In this document: positions 52,180 to 60,597 of the stretch, in pieces
How positions within the stretch are numbered: the stretch's first letter is position 1
Layout: every line of letters starts with the position of its first letter
Assembly: GCF_023094165.1 (NCBI RefSeq)
Contig: NZ_JALMDK010000002.1
Coordinates: 881,541 to 945,540 of the forward strand
Direction: 5' to 3'
From: Crossiella sp. S99.2
GTDB lineage: Bacteria > Actinomycetota > Actinomycetes > Mycobacteriales > Pseudonocardiaceae
Length of the DNA stretch: 64,000 nucleotides
Notes under the pieces: model-generated
What the model was told of the DNA's origin: nothing
Databases searched by the model: none
The model's input: the letters and a program-made list of their open reading frames with translations, nothing else
Position numbers and translations under genes: made by a program

Positions 52180-52710
52180 GTGGCCTATCCGGACGACCTG
52201 CTCGCCGACAACGAGCACGTCGTGGTCCACAAACACCCGCACTGGAAGATGCTGCTCATCCCGGTGCTGGTGCTGCTGGTCACCATCGGGCTCGGGCTCT
52301 ACCTCGCCGCGCTCATCCAGGACCTGAGCTGGGCCGGCATCGGCTGGATCGTGCTCGGCGTGCTCGGCGTGCTGGTGGTGGTGATCTTCGTGCTGGTGCC
52401 GCTGGTGCGCTGGCGGTCAACGCACTTCGTGGTCACCACCCAGCGGATCATGGTCCGGGAGGGCGTGCTCACCCGCACCGGCATCGACATCCCGCTGTCC
52501 CGGATCAACAGCGTCCGGTTCAAGCACGGCCTGCTGGACCGGGTGCTCGGCTGCGGCACCCTGATCGTGGAGTCCGCCTCGGACGAACCACTGGAGTTCG
52601 ACGACATCCCCGGCGTGGAACGCGTGCACACCCTGCTCTACCGAGAGGTCAACGATGACCCTGACGACGACTTCGTCCGCAATCGTCAACCGCGTGAGGA
52701 CGGCCGCTGA
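52180..52710 (+). CDS. PH-domain (bPH2) membrane protein
   Basis: 176 residues. Two transmembrane helices (LLIPVLVLLVTIGLGLYLAAL and WIVLGVLGVLVVVIFVLVPLV) precede a bacterial PH-like domain (FVVTTQRIMVREGVLTRTGIDIPLSRINSV region, about 85-160). It is equivalent to M. tuberculosis Rv3278c, adjacent to birA; function is unknown. GTG 52180 follows GGAGGAAGTGCC. Its stop overlaps the HMG-CoA lyase ATG (TGATG). Confidence 0.85.
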   Translation: MAYPDDLLADNEHVVVHKHPHWKMLLIPVLVLLVTIGLGLYLAALIQDLSWAGIGWIVLGVLGVLVVVIFVLVPLVRWRSTHFVVTTQRIMVREGVLTRTGIDIPLSRINSVRFKHGLLDRVLGCGTLIVESASDEPLEFDDIPGVERVHTLLYREVNDDPDDDFVRNRQPREDGR

Positions 52711-53660
52711 TGGGCGCGCGTGAGGTCGGACTGCCGAGCACGGTGCTGCCGGTCAACACCGAGGACCTGCCCGGCCGGGTGACCATCTGGGAGGTCGGCG
52801 CCCGCGACGGGCTGCAGAACGAGCAGAGCGCGGTGCCGGTGGAGGTGAAGCTGGAGTTCCTGGACCGGCTGGCCGACAGCGGCCTGTCCGTGCTGGAGGC
52901 GACCAGTTTTGTGCATCCCAAGTGGGTGCCGCAGCTGGCCGACGCCGAGGACCTGCTGGCCGGGCTGACCCGCCGCCCGGACGTGATCTACCCGGTGCTG
53001 GTGCCCAACGAACGCGGCCTGGACCGCGCGCTGGCCGCCGGGGTGGACCACATCGCGATCTTCGGCAGCGCCACCGAGACCTTCGCCCAGCGCAACCTGA
53101 ACAGCAGCCTGGACGTGCAGTTCGCCATGTTCGACCCGGTGGTCACCAGGGCCCTGGAAGCGGACATGTCGGTGCGCGGCTACGTCTCGATGTGCTTCGG
53201 CGATCCGTGGGAGGGCCCGGTCCCGGTGCAGCAGGTGGTCGAGGTCGGCCGCCGGATGCTGGAGATGGGCTGCTGGCAGCTCTCCCTCGGCGACACCATC
53301 GGCGTGGCCACCCCGGGACACGTGGAGGCGGTGCTCGGCGGCTTCATCGAGGCAGGCGTGGACCCGTCCATGCTCGCGGTGCACTTCCACGACACCTACG
53401 GGCAGGCGCTGGCGAACTCGTTGAGCGCGCTGTACTGCGGAGTGTCCACAATAGACTCATCAGCCGGTGGGCTGGGTGGTTGCCCGTACGCGGAATCGGC
53501 CACTGGCAACCTGGCCACCGAGGATCTGGTGTGGATGCTGGACGGCATGGGCATCGAACACGGGGTCGATCTGGACAAGCTGGTCGCCACCAGCGTGTGG
53601 ATGGCCGAGCGGCTGGGCAGGCCGAGTCCGTCCCGGGTGGTGCAGGCACTGGCCAAGTGA
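52710..53660 (+). CDS. Hydroxymethylglutaryl-CoA lyase
   Basis: 316-residue TIM-barrel lyase that splits HMG-CoA into acetoacetate and acetyl-CoA in leucine degradation. The N-terminal VTIWEVGARDGLQNEQ, FVHPKWVPQLADA, HFHDTYGQALAN and the signature GLGGCPYA with the catalytic Cys all match. The Sxx GLGGCPYA lead reads SSAGGLGGCPYA. It is encoded between the PH-domain gene and cbiZ with overlaps on both sides. No other leucine-catabolic genes are visible. Confidence 0.92.
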   Translation: MGAREVGLPSTVLPVNTEDLPGRVTIWEVGARDGLQNEQSAVPVEVKLEFLDRLADSGLSVLEATSFVHPKWVPQLADAEDLLAGLTRRPDVIYPVLVPNERGLDRALAAGVDHIAIFGSATETFAQRNLNSSLDVQFAMFDPVVTRALEADMSVRGYVSMCFGDPWEGPVPVQQVVEVGRRMLEMGCWQLSLGDTIGVATPGHVEAVLGGFIEAGVDPSMLAVHFHDTYGQALANSLSALYCGVSTIDSSAGGLGGCPYAESATGNLATEDLVWMLDGMGIEHGVDLDKLVATSVWMAERLGRPSPSRVVQALAK

Positions 53661-54295
53661 CCCCGGAAACCGAGTGGCTGGACGGTTTTCCGTTACTGGC
53701 CTGGCAACTCGACCGGCCCTGGCTGGCCATCTCCTCCGCGGTGCTCGGCGGTGGCGTCGGCGAACGGGACTGGGTGCTCAACGCCACCGTGCCCACCGGC
53801 TACGACCGCACCGATCCGGAAGTCCACTGTGCACAGATGGCGGAGCGGATCGGCTTGTCCGGCAACGGAACCGCGTTGCTGACCGCGGTGGATGTGCGGC
53901 ACGCGGTGCTCAGCGAGGGCGCAGGGGTCAGCGTCACCGCGACCACCGGGGTGGGCCAGCCGCTGTGGGCGGCCTCGGCCGAGCCGCCGGTGTGGCTCCC
54001 GCCGCCGGGCACCATCAACGTGGTGGGCTGGCTGCCGGTGCGGCTGACCGAGGGCGCGCTGGTGAACGCGGTGGCCACGGTGGCCGAGGCCAAGGCGCAG
54101 GCGCTGGTGCAGGCCGGTATCGAGGGCACCGGGACCTGCACGGACGCCACGGTGCTGTTGTGCCCGGCGGATGGCTACCCGGAACGGTACGGCGGGCCGC
54201 GCTCGCTGGTCGGGTCGGCGCTGGCACAGGCGGTGCACACCGCGATCAGCACCGGGCTCAAGCTCACGGCGGCGGAAGCTCGGTTCGGCTCGTGA
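53657..54295 (+). CDS. cbiZ: Adenosylcobinamide amidohydrolase
   Basis: 212-residue CbiZ-type enzyme that removes the aminopropanol arm from adenosylcobinamide so that salvaged cobinamide can re-enter B12 synthesis. Recognisable segments are WLAISSAVLGGGVGERDWVLNATVP, ALLTAVDVRHAV, GTINVVGWLPV, and GTCTDATVLLCP. GTG 53657 overlaps the lyase stop (GTGA). The 3' end overlaps the convergent LAL regulator by 32 bases. Its operon partners are unrelated to cobamides, so the linkage looks positional. Confidence 0.9.
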   Translation: MTPETEWLDGFPLLAWQLDRPWLAISSAVLGGGVGERDWVLNATVPTGYDRTDPEVHCAQMAERIGLSGNGTALLTAVDVRHAVLSEGAGVSVTATTGVGQPLWAASAEPPVWLPPPGTINVVGWLPVRLTEGALVNAVATVAEAKAQALVQAGIEGTGTCTDATVLLCPADGYPERYGGPRSLVGSALAQAVHTAISTGLKLTAAEARFGS

Positions 54296-56999
54296 TGCCG
54301 AGTTTGCGGTAGGCGCTGCTCAGGTGCAGTTCCACGGTCCGGCGCACGACGAAGAGCCGGGCCGCGATCTCCCGGTTGCTCAGCCCGTGCGCGGCCAGGT
54401 TGGCCACCCGCAACTCCGTCGGCGTCAACGCTTCCAGGCCGCTGTGCGCCTGCCGCCGGGGCCGGGCGCCGGAGACCCGGAGTTCGGCCCGGATCCGCCG
54501 GTCCACCACGGTCGCCCCGCACTGCTGGGCCAGCGCGCCGGCCAGCCGGAGTTGGTCGCGGGCCTCGGCGAGCTGGTTGGTCTTGCGTAACGCGGTGCCC
54601 AGATCGGCCAGCGCGCGGGCGTGTTCCAGTGGCGCTTCGGCCTCGGCGAGCACCCTGGCCGCCTCGCGCAGCAGTTCCACCGCCGCGCTGCCGCGGGCCA
54701 GCACGCCGGAGACGCGCAGTGCGCCGCCGATGGCCTGCGGGCTGCCCCAGGAACGGGCCAGTTCCAGCTCCTCCATGGCCAGGGCCTTGGCGGTGCCAAG
54801 CCTGCCCAGGGTGGCCAGGCCGATGGCGGCGGCCGAGCGCCAGGGCACCACGGCGGGGTTGGGCATCCGCCAGGCATCCAGCCTGCGGCCCGCGCAGAGC
54901 AGGTCTTCCACGCCCTCGGCCGGGGCGCCGGTGGCGATCCGCAGCCGGCCTCGACCGGCCAGCAGCCAGGCCCCGGCCAGGCCGCCGGGTAGCTGGTCGG
55001 CGGCCAGGATTTCCTCGTAGAGCCGGTGCGCGCCTTCCACATCGCCGGTTTCGGACAGGGTGTCGGCCAGCCGGGTCGCCGCGGTCACGGCCAGGCCGTG
55101 CGCGTACCGGGGGCCGAAGCGGACCAGTGCGTTCAGGCAGGCGCGGGCGTCGTCGCGGCACTGGGTGAGCCTGCCCAGCCGGTAGCCGACCTCGGTGCGT
55201 ACGGCGAGAGCGAAGGCGAGGTCGGCCGGCGAGCTGGCGGCCTCGAAGAGCCGGTCGGTCTCCTCGGCGGCGGCCGCGTTGGCCCCGGCGATGCTGAGTG
55301 CGAGCGCGGTGGCCGGTCCGGAGAGCAGCGCGGTGTCCGCCTCGGCGCAGGCCCAGGACAGCACCCGGTCGCGTTCGGATCCAGCCAGGATGGCGCGCAC
55401 GCTCCACAACACCGGCGGCAGTTCCGCGCCGGGTTCCGGGGTGAGCCGGGCCGCGGCGGTGGAGGAGTGCAGCAGCGCAAGGAGGGCCTCGCCGACCAGC
55501 AGCGCCTCGGTGACCTCGGGGTCGGCGCACTGTTCGCGCACCTCGGTCAGCACCCGCAGCCCGTCCTCGTGCCGACGGCTCAGGCAGAGCAGCCCGGCCA
55601 GCTGGCGGGCGATCTCCGCGCGTTGCGCCGGTTCGGTGCTCACGGTCAGCGCCCGGCGCAGCGCGGCCACCGCGCCTGCCACGTCCAGGTGGCTGAGCAC
55701 CGAGCCGAGCCGGACCAGGATCCCGGCCCGCTGCCGGTTGCCGAGCTGTTCGCGCAGCGCGGCCCGCAGGTAGCGCACGGCGTGCCCGGTGCGGCCCGCG
55801 GTGACCGCCTCGGCCGCGGCCAGTTCCAGCACCTGCGCGGCCCACGCCTCGCCCAGCGGTCCGGCCCGCAGCAGTTCGGCGCCGACCCGTTCCGCGCCGG
55901 CGCCCCTGGCGTGCAGCAGCCGGGCCGCGCCGCCGTGCACGTGCTGCCGGGCCTCCTGGCTCAGATCGGCCGCCGCGGCCGCGCGGACCAGCGGCTGGCG
56001 CAGGGACACCTGGTCCCGCCGCCAGTTCAGCAGTCCGGCCTCAGTGAGCGCGTCGGCCAGCCGGGCGGCCCGTTCCGGGGACAGCCCGCGGATCGCGCCG
56101 GCCAGGTCCAGTTCGACCTCCTCGCCGAGCGCGGCCAGGGTGCCGGCCAGCTCGGCGGCGCCCGGTCCGAGTTCGGCCAGCACCAGCCGCAGCCAGCTCA
56201 CGATCTCCGCGGGCGGCCGTTCCAGCAGTGCCCGCACCGTGCTCACCGTGGGCGGCACCCCGCCCTGGCGCAGTCCGCGCAGCAGGGCGTGCACCAGGAA
56301 CGGGTTGCCCGCGGTGGCCGCGTGGCAGGCCGCGCCGACCCCCTCGGCCACCGGCACCCCGAGCAGTGCGCCCGCAATCGTGGTGACGTCCGGGATGGAC
56401 AGTCCGTCCAGGACGATGTGGTGCGCGAACCGGTCCGCCAGATCCGCGGGCCACACCTCGGCTGGCGCGGTGGTGCCCAGCACCAGCACCCGTTCGCCGC
56501 CGATCCGGCGCAGCAGGTAGGCCAGCCAGCGGGCCGAGGCGGTGTCCGCCCAGTGCAGGTCGTCGATGGCGATGACCAGCGGGCGTTTCTCGCTGAGTCC
56601 CACCGCGACCCGGTACAGCTCGTCCACCGCGTCATAGGGCAGATAACGGGTCTCGTGCCTGCCCAGCGAGCGCACCGCGGCGGCGGGCACGCCGGGTGCG
56701 CGCCCGCCCGCGCTCACCACGGTCAGCTCCCGGCCGCGGTCGATTTCCTGGCCGAGCAAACGTTCGGAGAACAGTTGGCGCAGCAGGCACAACGGGAAAT
56801 CCGCCTCCCACCGGTCCGCGCCGGCGGCCAGCACCAGATCGCCCGCGGCCCGCGCGCGGGCCAGCACGGCCCGCAGCAGCGCGCTCTTGCCCGCGCCGGC
56901 CGGACCGCGCAGCAGCGCGCTGGTCCCGTGGCCTGCGTGCGCGAGGGAGAGCAGCTCGTCGACCGCGTTCAGCTCGACCGCACGTCCGACGAGATCCAC
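54264..56999 (-). CDS. LAL-type LuxR regulator (ATPase + TPR + HTH)
   Basis: 911 residues. The N-terminal STAND-type ATPase has Walker A GPAGAGKSALL (32 onwards) and Walker B LVIAIDDLHWAD. A long Ala/Leu-rich TPR-like middle follows. The C-terminal LuxR HTH reads LTPTELRVANLAAHGLSNREIAARLFVVRRTVELHL (about 848-885). LAL proteins activate nearby operons, often secondary-metabolite or sugar genes. It is divergent from the Tat/CxxC operon, separated by 219 bases, and is its likely regulator. GTG 56999 is used because the frame upstream is short and unrelated. Confidence 0.9.
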   Translation of the reverse strand: MDLVGRAVELNAVDELLSLAHAGHGTSALLRGPAGAGKSALLRAVLARARAAGDLVLAAGADRWEADFPLCLLRQLFSERLLGQEIDRGRELTVVSAGGRAPGVPAAAVRSLGRHETRYLPYDAVDELYRVAVGLSEKRPLVIAIDDLHWADTASARWLAYLLRRIGGERVLVLGTTAPAEVWPADLADRFAHHIVLDGLSIPDVTTIAGALLGVPVAEGVGAACHAATAGNPFLVHALLRGLRQGGVPPTVSTVRALLERPPAEIVSWLRLVLAELGPGAAELAGTLAALGEEVELDLAGAIRGLSPERAARLADALTEAGLLNWRRDQVSLRQPLVRAAAAADLSQEARQHVHGGAARLLHARGAGAERVGAELLRAGPLGEAWAAQVLELAAAEAVTAGRTGHAVRYLRAALREQLGNRQRAGILVRLGSVLSHLDVAGAVAALRRALTVSTEPAQRAEIARQLAGLLCLSRRHEDGLRVLTEVREQCADPEVTEALLVGEALLALLHSSTAAARLTPEPGAELPPVLWSVRAILAGSERDRVLSWACAEADTALLSGPATALALSIAGANAAAAEETDRLFEAASSPADLAFALAVRTEVGYRLGRLTQCRDDARACLNALVRFGPRYAHGLAVTAATRLADTLSETGDVEGAHRLYEEILAADQLPGGLAGAWLLAGRGRLRIATGAPAEGVEDLLCAGRRLDAWRMPNPAVVPWRSAAAIGLATLGRLGTAKALAMEELELARSWGSPQAIGGALRVSGVLARGSAAVELLREAARVLAEAEAPLEHARALADLGTALRKTNQLAEARDQLRLAGALAQQCGATVVDRRIRAELRVSGARPRRQAHSGLEALTPTELRVANLAAHGLSNREIAARLFVVRRTVELHLSSAYRKLGITSRTELPPP

Positions 57000-57218
57000 C
57001 CACTCCCTCTTTCTCTTCGCGGGCCGCCTTCAGCATGGACGCCTGATCCTCACTCAGGTTGACCCGATTGAGCGATACCTCTCGTGATCTGTCCTACCGG
57101 GAGCACGGCAAACCCGAAACCTTTCGGACCCTGCCGAGAGGCCACGACTTTCGCTGATGAGCAGGCTCAAAGGTGCACACGAACGAATGACCACGGATGA
57201 GTGAACGGGAGGTCCGAA

Positions 57219-57917
57219 GTGGCCGGTTCAACACTGCGCCTGCGCGGTCCGAGTGGCCGGGAGGTGACCGTCGGCCTACCGGATCAGGCCCGGGTGACCG
57301 CGGTCGCGGCGGAGGTGCGGTTCGCCGGCGGCGTCTACAGCCGCGGCTTCCAGATCGGCCCGCGCGGCTACCACGAGTTCGCCTGCCGGGAGGTGCTGCC
57401 AGCCACCCCGGTGGACCGGTTCCTCGGCGCCGGGCGGGAGATCGTGGTCGCGGCCACCGCGGACCGGGACACCACGGTGGTGAGCTGGCTGGGTCCCTTC
57501 CACGAGCTGCTCACCGTGTTCAGCGGTCCGGCGCCGGAGCGGGAGACCCTGGTCGCGCTGTTCGCCGGACTTGACCTGGACGACCGGCCCGAGGGCCTGC
57601 GGGTGCGGGCCGTGGTCGAGCAGGTCCTGGAACGGATCACGCTCACTGTGCACGGCCGCGGCACCGTGACCATTCCCGGGCCGGAGACCGCCCGCCAGGT
57701 GCTGCCCAAGCACCGCGGCGCGCCCACCCCCGGCGGCGAACTGTGGCGGCTGGCGCTGCCCGGCCGGGCGGGCTCGGCCGACGCCAGGGACTACCTGTTC
57801 GTGGTGGCCGGACCGCGCGGCGCGGCCGAGGTGCAGCTCAGCCGGGACACGGTGGCCTCCACCGAGGAGCTGCTGGACTGGGTGGGCGGCCTGGACGTGG
57901 CCTGGGCAGGCCGCTGA
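57219..57917 (+). CDS. Unknown protein, first gene of Tat/CxxC operon
   Basis: 232 residues, no signal peptide or membrane segment. It looks alpha/beta with a repeated beta-rich pattern (GVYSRGFQIGPRGYHEFACREVLPA; DYLFVVAGPRGAAEVQLSRD). It has one Cys. I do not recognise a family. GTG 57219 is preferred to GTG 57201 because GGGAGGT lies 5 bases before it. The stop overlaps the next ATG (TGATG). Because four exported or membrane proteins follow in overlapping genes, a cytosolic enzyme or chaperone role in maturation is a guess only. Confidence 0.65.
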   Translation: MAGSTLRLRGPSGREVTVGLPDQARVTAVAAEVRFAGGVYSRGFQIGPRGYHEFACREVLPATPVDRFLGAGREIVVAATADRDTTVVSWLGPFHELLTVFSGPAPERETLVALFAGLDLDDRPEGLRVRAVVEQVLERITLTVHGRGTVTIPGPETARQVLPKHRGAPTPGGELWRLALPGRAGSADARDYLFVVAGPRGAAEVQLSRDTVASTEELLDWVGGLDVAWAGR

Positions 57918-58399
57918 TGGATCCCGTGCTCGCCCTGCTGATCCTGGCCTGGGCCGCGATCACGCTGCTGTACCTGGGCCTGGCCGCGGTGCTGCGCGAG
58001 GTGCGGCTGCTGCGCCGCGGGCTCACCGCCGGCCAGGCCACCGGACTCGGCGGCACCGACCTGCGGCTGCCGGAATCGGTCACCGCGAAGCTGGCTGGCC
58101 CGCGCACCGTGCTGGTCGCCGACTCCGGCTGCCCGCTGTGCCAGTTCACCGCCACCGAACTGGCCCGGCACGCCGACCGCCCCGTCCTGCTCACCTACGA
58201 GGATCGCGCCGCCTGGCCCGAACTGCCCGGCTCGGTCGAGTTGATCACCGACCGGGACGCCTGGCAGGGCCTGGCCCACCTCAACCCGCCGATGCTGCTG
58301 TCGGTGGCCGCTGACGGCCGGATCGACTCCCTGGTCCTGCCCACCTCCGCCGCGGACGTGCTCCGCGCGCTGCGCGCCCCGGAAAGGCAGCCCTCGTGA
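57917..58399 (+). CDS. Membrane-anchored thioredoxin-like protein (MauD/TlpA-like)
   Basis: 160 residues. An N-terminal helix (LALLILAWAAITLLYLGLAAVL) anchors a thioredoxin-like domain on the outer face. The redox motif is CPLC (Cys72, Cys75) in VLVADSGCPLCQFTATEL, and the cis-Pro position is in NPPMLLSV. The length and layout resemble MauD of methylamine dehydrogenase clusters, which helps form disulfides in the small subunit. It overlaps the upstream gene and the downstream Tat-protein gene (GTGA), so a role in cysteine oxidation of that protein is likely. Confidence 0.72.
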   Translation: MDPVLALLILAWAAITLLYLGLAAVLREVRLLRRGLTAGQATGLGGTDLRLPESVTAKLAGPRTVLVADSGCPLCQFTATELARHADRPVLLTYEDRAAWPELPGSVELITDRDAWQGLAHLNPPMLLSVAADGRIDSLVLPTSAADVLRALRAPERQPS

Positions 58400-58932
58400 C
58401 CCTCCGCCTCGACCTCATCCCGCACGCCGACGTCCTCCCCGAGGGCGGCTACTCCAGCACCGGCGGCCTGCGCGCGCTGCGCACCCCGGCCAGCCGCCGG
58501 GGCGTGCTGCGCGGGGTGGCGCTGTCCGCGCTCACCCTGGGCACTCTGTCGCTGACCTGGGGCAACCGCAGCGCGCAGGCCGAGACCGGGCCGGGTGGCC
58601 TGGAGGGCTGGGACCGCAACGACTGCAAGGACGCCTACCCACAGGGCTACCAGGAGGACAAGGACACCGGCGGGCAGTTCCGCAACGCCGCGGGCGCCTG
58701 CTTCGGCGGCGAGTTCCGCTCCAGCGAGTACTGCGCCAACGGCTGGCACCGCTCCGGCACCTTCGGCGCCGAGGTCTACGCCACCGTGAGCAGCTCGTGC
58801 AGCGGCAAGAACGCGTGGAAGTGGCGGACCCCGGACGGCCGGGTGTACCGCTGCTCCGACGGCAACCTCACGGTCACCAGGAGCGGCACCACGAACACCT
58901 ACTTCACCATCTGCCGCGCCCTGGTGCGATGA
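58396..58932 (+). CDS. Tat-exported six-cysteine protein
   Basis: 178 residues. A long n-region leads to a twin-arginine motif (ASRRGVLRG, Arg34-Arg35), a hydrophobic stretch and cleavage near AQA62. The mature part has about 116 residues with six Cys (77, 102, 113, 135, 153, 173) and several Trp. The size, Tat leader, Cys/Trp richness and MauD-like neighbour recall the light chain of methylamine dehydrogenase, but I see no convincing homology and there is no heavy-chain gene. It could be a folded redox protein or secreted effector. GTG start overlaps the preceding stop. Confidence 0.7.
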   Translation: MTLRLDLIPHADVLPEGGYSSTGGLRALRTPASRRGVLRGVALSALTLGTLSLTWGNRSAQAETGPGGLEGWDRNDCKDAYPQGYQEDKDTGGQFRNAAGACFGGEFRSSEYCANGWHRSGTFGAEVYATVSSSCSGKNAWKWRTPDGRVYRCSDGNLTVTRSGTTNTYFTICRALVR

Positions 58933-59078
58933 CCAGGCTGCTCTGGCACCCGCTCACCTCGGCGGTCCTGCTCGCGCTGGTGGCGCTGGCCGGATTCGCC
59001 CTCGACCGCGGTGGCGCCGGCTGGTCCTGGCTGGTGGTCGGCGCCACCGCGGGCTTCGCGGTCAGCGGCTCCACCTGA
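58929..59078 (+). CDS. 49-residue membrane peptide
   Basis: Two predicted hydrophobic helices (LTSAVLLALVALAGFAL and WSWLVVGATAGFAVSG) with a short polar turn DRGGAG. The ATG overlaps the Tat-protein stop (ATGA), which supports translation. There is no recognised family. It may be a small partner of the following polytopic membrane protein, whose GTG is 18 bases downstream; a merged ancestral protein is another possibility. Confidence 0.55.
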   Translation: MTRLLWHPLTSAVLLALVALAGFALDRGGAGWSWLVVGATAGFAVSGST

Positions 59079-59096
59079 AGCCGGAACTCAGCCTCG

Positions 59097-59645
59097 GTGC
59101 TGGGCTCGCCGGTCTGGCGGGGTGTCGCGCCCTTCGCGTTCGCGGGGGGATTGTTGCTCGGCGGTGTGCTGAGCGCCTTCGGGTTCCTGGTGCTCGGCTC
59201 GGTGCTGCGGCCGTTCGCACCGACCGTGGTGCTGGCCGGGCTGGTCACCGGGTGGCTGATCACGGTGGTGCTGCGGGAGTTCGGGCTGCTCCGGTTCCCG
59301 TTGCCGCAGAACGCCCGGCTGGTGCCGGAGACGGTGTTCCGGCACGGCCCGGTGTTCGGCCCGCTGCAGTTCGGGCTGGAGATGGGCACCGGCCTGCGCA
59401 CCTACGTGACCAGCGGCCTGCCGTACGCCGCGCTGGTGCTGCTCGCCCTGTTCGCCAGTCCGCTGACCGCGTTGCTCACCGGGCTGGCGTTCGGGGCCGG
59501 GCGGTCCGTGATGACCTTCGGGGTCCGCTGGCACGGTCCGCCCGGCGCCTGGGACGCGGCCTGGCTCCGGCACTCCCGGCCGCTGACCGCCTTGCTGTGC
59601 CTGGCTTTCGTGCTGGCTCAGACCAGCGTGATCGTCGGGCCCTGA
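59097..59645 (+). CDS. Polytopic membrane protein, last gene of the operon
   Basis: 182 residues with about four to five transmembrane segments (for example GGLLLGGVLSAFGFLVLGSVL and LPYAALVLLALFASPLTALLTGL). The central loop has NARLVPETVFRHGPVFGPLQFGLEMGTGLRTYVTS. It has no CxxC pair, so it is not an obvious DsbD/CcdA electron donor, but its place after a MauD-like gene matches that of MauE. The 3' end overlaps selD by 28 bases. GTG 59097 is the likely start. Confidence 0.65.
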   Translation: MLGSPVWRGVAPFAFAGGLLLGGVLSAFGFLVLGSVLRPFAPTVVLAGLVTGWLITVVLREFGLLRFPLPQNARLVPETVFRHGPVFGPLQFGLEMGTGLRTYVTSGLPYAALVLLALFASPLTALLTGLAFGAGRSVMTFGVRWHGPPGAWDAAWLRHSRPLTALLCLAFVLAQTSVIVGP

Positions 59646-60589
59646 GCTGGCACCAGCTCGCCGATCACCGGCGCGCCCGGCACCTCGCCTGCCACCAGCA
59701 GGCCGCCGGAGGTCTGCGCGTCGGCCAGCAGCAGGGCGTCCACTTCGGACAGTCCGGCCAGTTCGGCGTGCGGGCGCACCCAGTCCAGGTTGCGCCGGGT
59801 GCCACCGCTGACGTACCCGGCCTCGGCGGCCGCGCGGGCCCCGTCCAGGTAGGGCACCGCGGCCGGGTCCAGCACCGCGGTGACCCCGCTGGCCCTGGCC
59901 AGCTTGTGCAGGTGCCCGAGCAGGCCGAAGCCGGTCACGTCGGTGGCGCAGCGCGCGCCACCGGCCACCGCGGCCTCGGCGGCCCGGTCGTTCAGCGCGA
60001 TCATGGTGGCGACGGCCTGCGGGAAGACCTCGCCGGTCTGCTTGTGCCGGGTGTTGAGCACACCGGTGCCCAGCGGTTTGGTCAGCGACAGCGGCAGTCC
60101 CGCGCGTCCGGCGTCGTTGCGCAGCATCCGGGCCAGCTCGACCAGCCCGGTCACCGCCAGCCCGTACTTGGGGTCGGCGTCGTCGATGCTGTGCCCGCCG
60201 CCGATCGGGCAGCCCGCCCTGGCCGCGATCTCCGCGCCGCCGCGCAGCACCTCGGCGGCCAGCTCCATCGGCAGCACCTCGCGCGGCCAGGCCAGCAGGT
60301 TCACCGCCAGCACCGGCCGGCCGCCCATCGCGTAGACATCGGAGAGCGCGTTGGCCGCGGCGATCCGGCCCCAGTCCGCCGCGTCGTCGACCACCGGGGT
60401 GAAGAAGTCGGTGGTCAGCACCAGCCCTCGGGTGTCGTCGAGGCGGCGCACGGCCGCGTCGTCGCCGTTCTCCGCGCCCACCACCAGATCCGGGTGCGGC
60501 GCGGCCAGGCCGGACAGCACCGACTCCAGCTCACCGGGCGGGATCTTGCAGGCGCAGCCGCCGCCGCGCGCGTACTGAGTGAGTCTCAC
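59618..60589 (-). CDS. selD: Selenide, water dikinase
   Basis: 323-residue SelD, which makes selenophosphate from selenide and ATP for selenocysteine or selenouridine. The N-terminal GGGCACK carries the catalytic Cys12 (a Cys-form enzyme, no in-frame TGA) and Lys15. Asp-rich ATP/Mg loops include NGDDAAV and TTDFFTPVVDD, and the GGHSIDD and DVTGFGLLGH motifs follow. Its presence implies selenium use, though selA, selB and a selenocysteine tRNA are not in the window. GTG 60589 lies inside a 17-bp palindrome. Confidence 0.93.
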   Translation of the reverse strand: MRLTQYARGGGCACKIPPGELESVLSGLAAPHPDLVVGAENGDDAAVRRLDDTRGLVLTTDFFTPVVDDAADWGRIAAANALSDVYAMGGRPVLAVNLLAWPREVLPMELAAEVLRGGAEIAARAGCPIGGGHSIDDADPKYGLAVTGLVELARMLRNDAGRAGLPLSLTKPLGTGVLNTRHKQTGEVFPQAVATMIALNDRAAEAAVAGGARCATDVTGFGLLGHLHKLARASGVTAVLDPAAVPYLDGARAAAEAGYVSGGTRRNLDWVRPHAELAGLSEVDALLLADAQTSGGLLVAGEVPGAPVIGELVPAQGPTITLV

Positions 60590-60592
60590 TCA
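60576..60592. promoter_or_regulatory. 17-bp palindrome over selD start codon
   Basis: Perfect arms TGAGTGAG and CTCACTCA with one central base, covering the selD GTG (60587-60589) and lying 5 bases from the end of the upstream MaoC-like gene. It looks like a repressor operator. Confidence 0.5.
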
Positions 60593-60597
60593 CCCGA

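Noticed and set aside
57219..57917. Methylamine dehydrogenase heavy chain
   Set aside because: It is too short, has no signal peptide and shows no beta-propeller repeats, so the operon cannot be called a true mau cluster.
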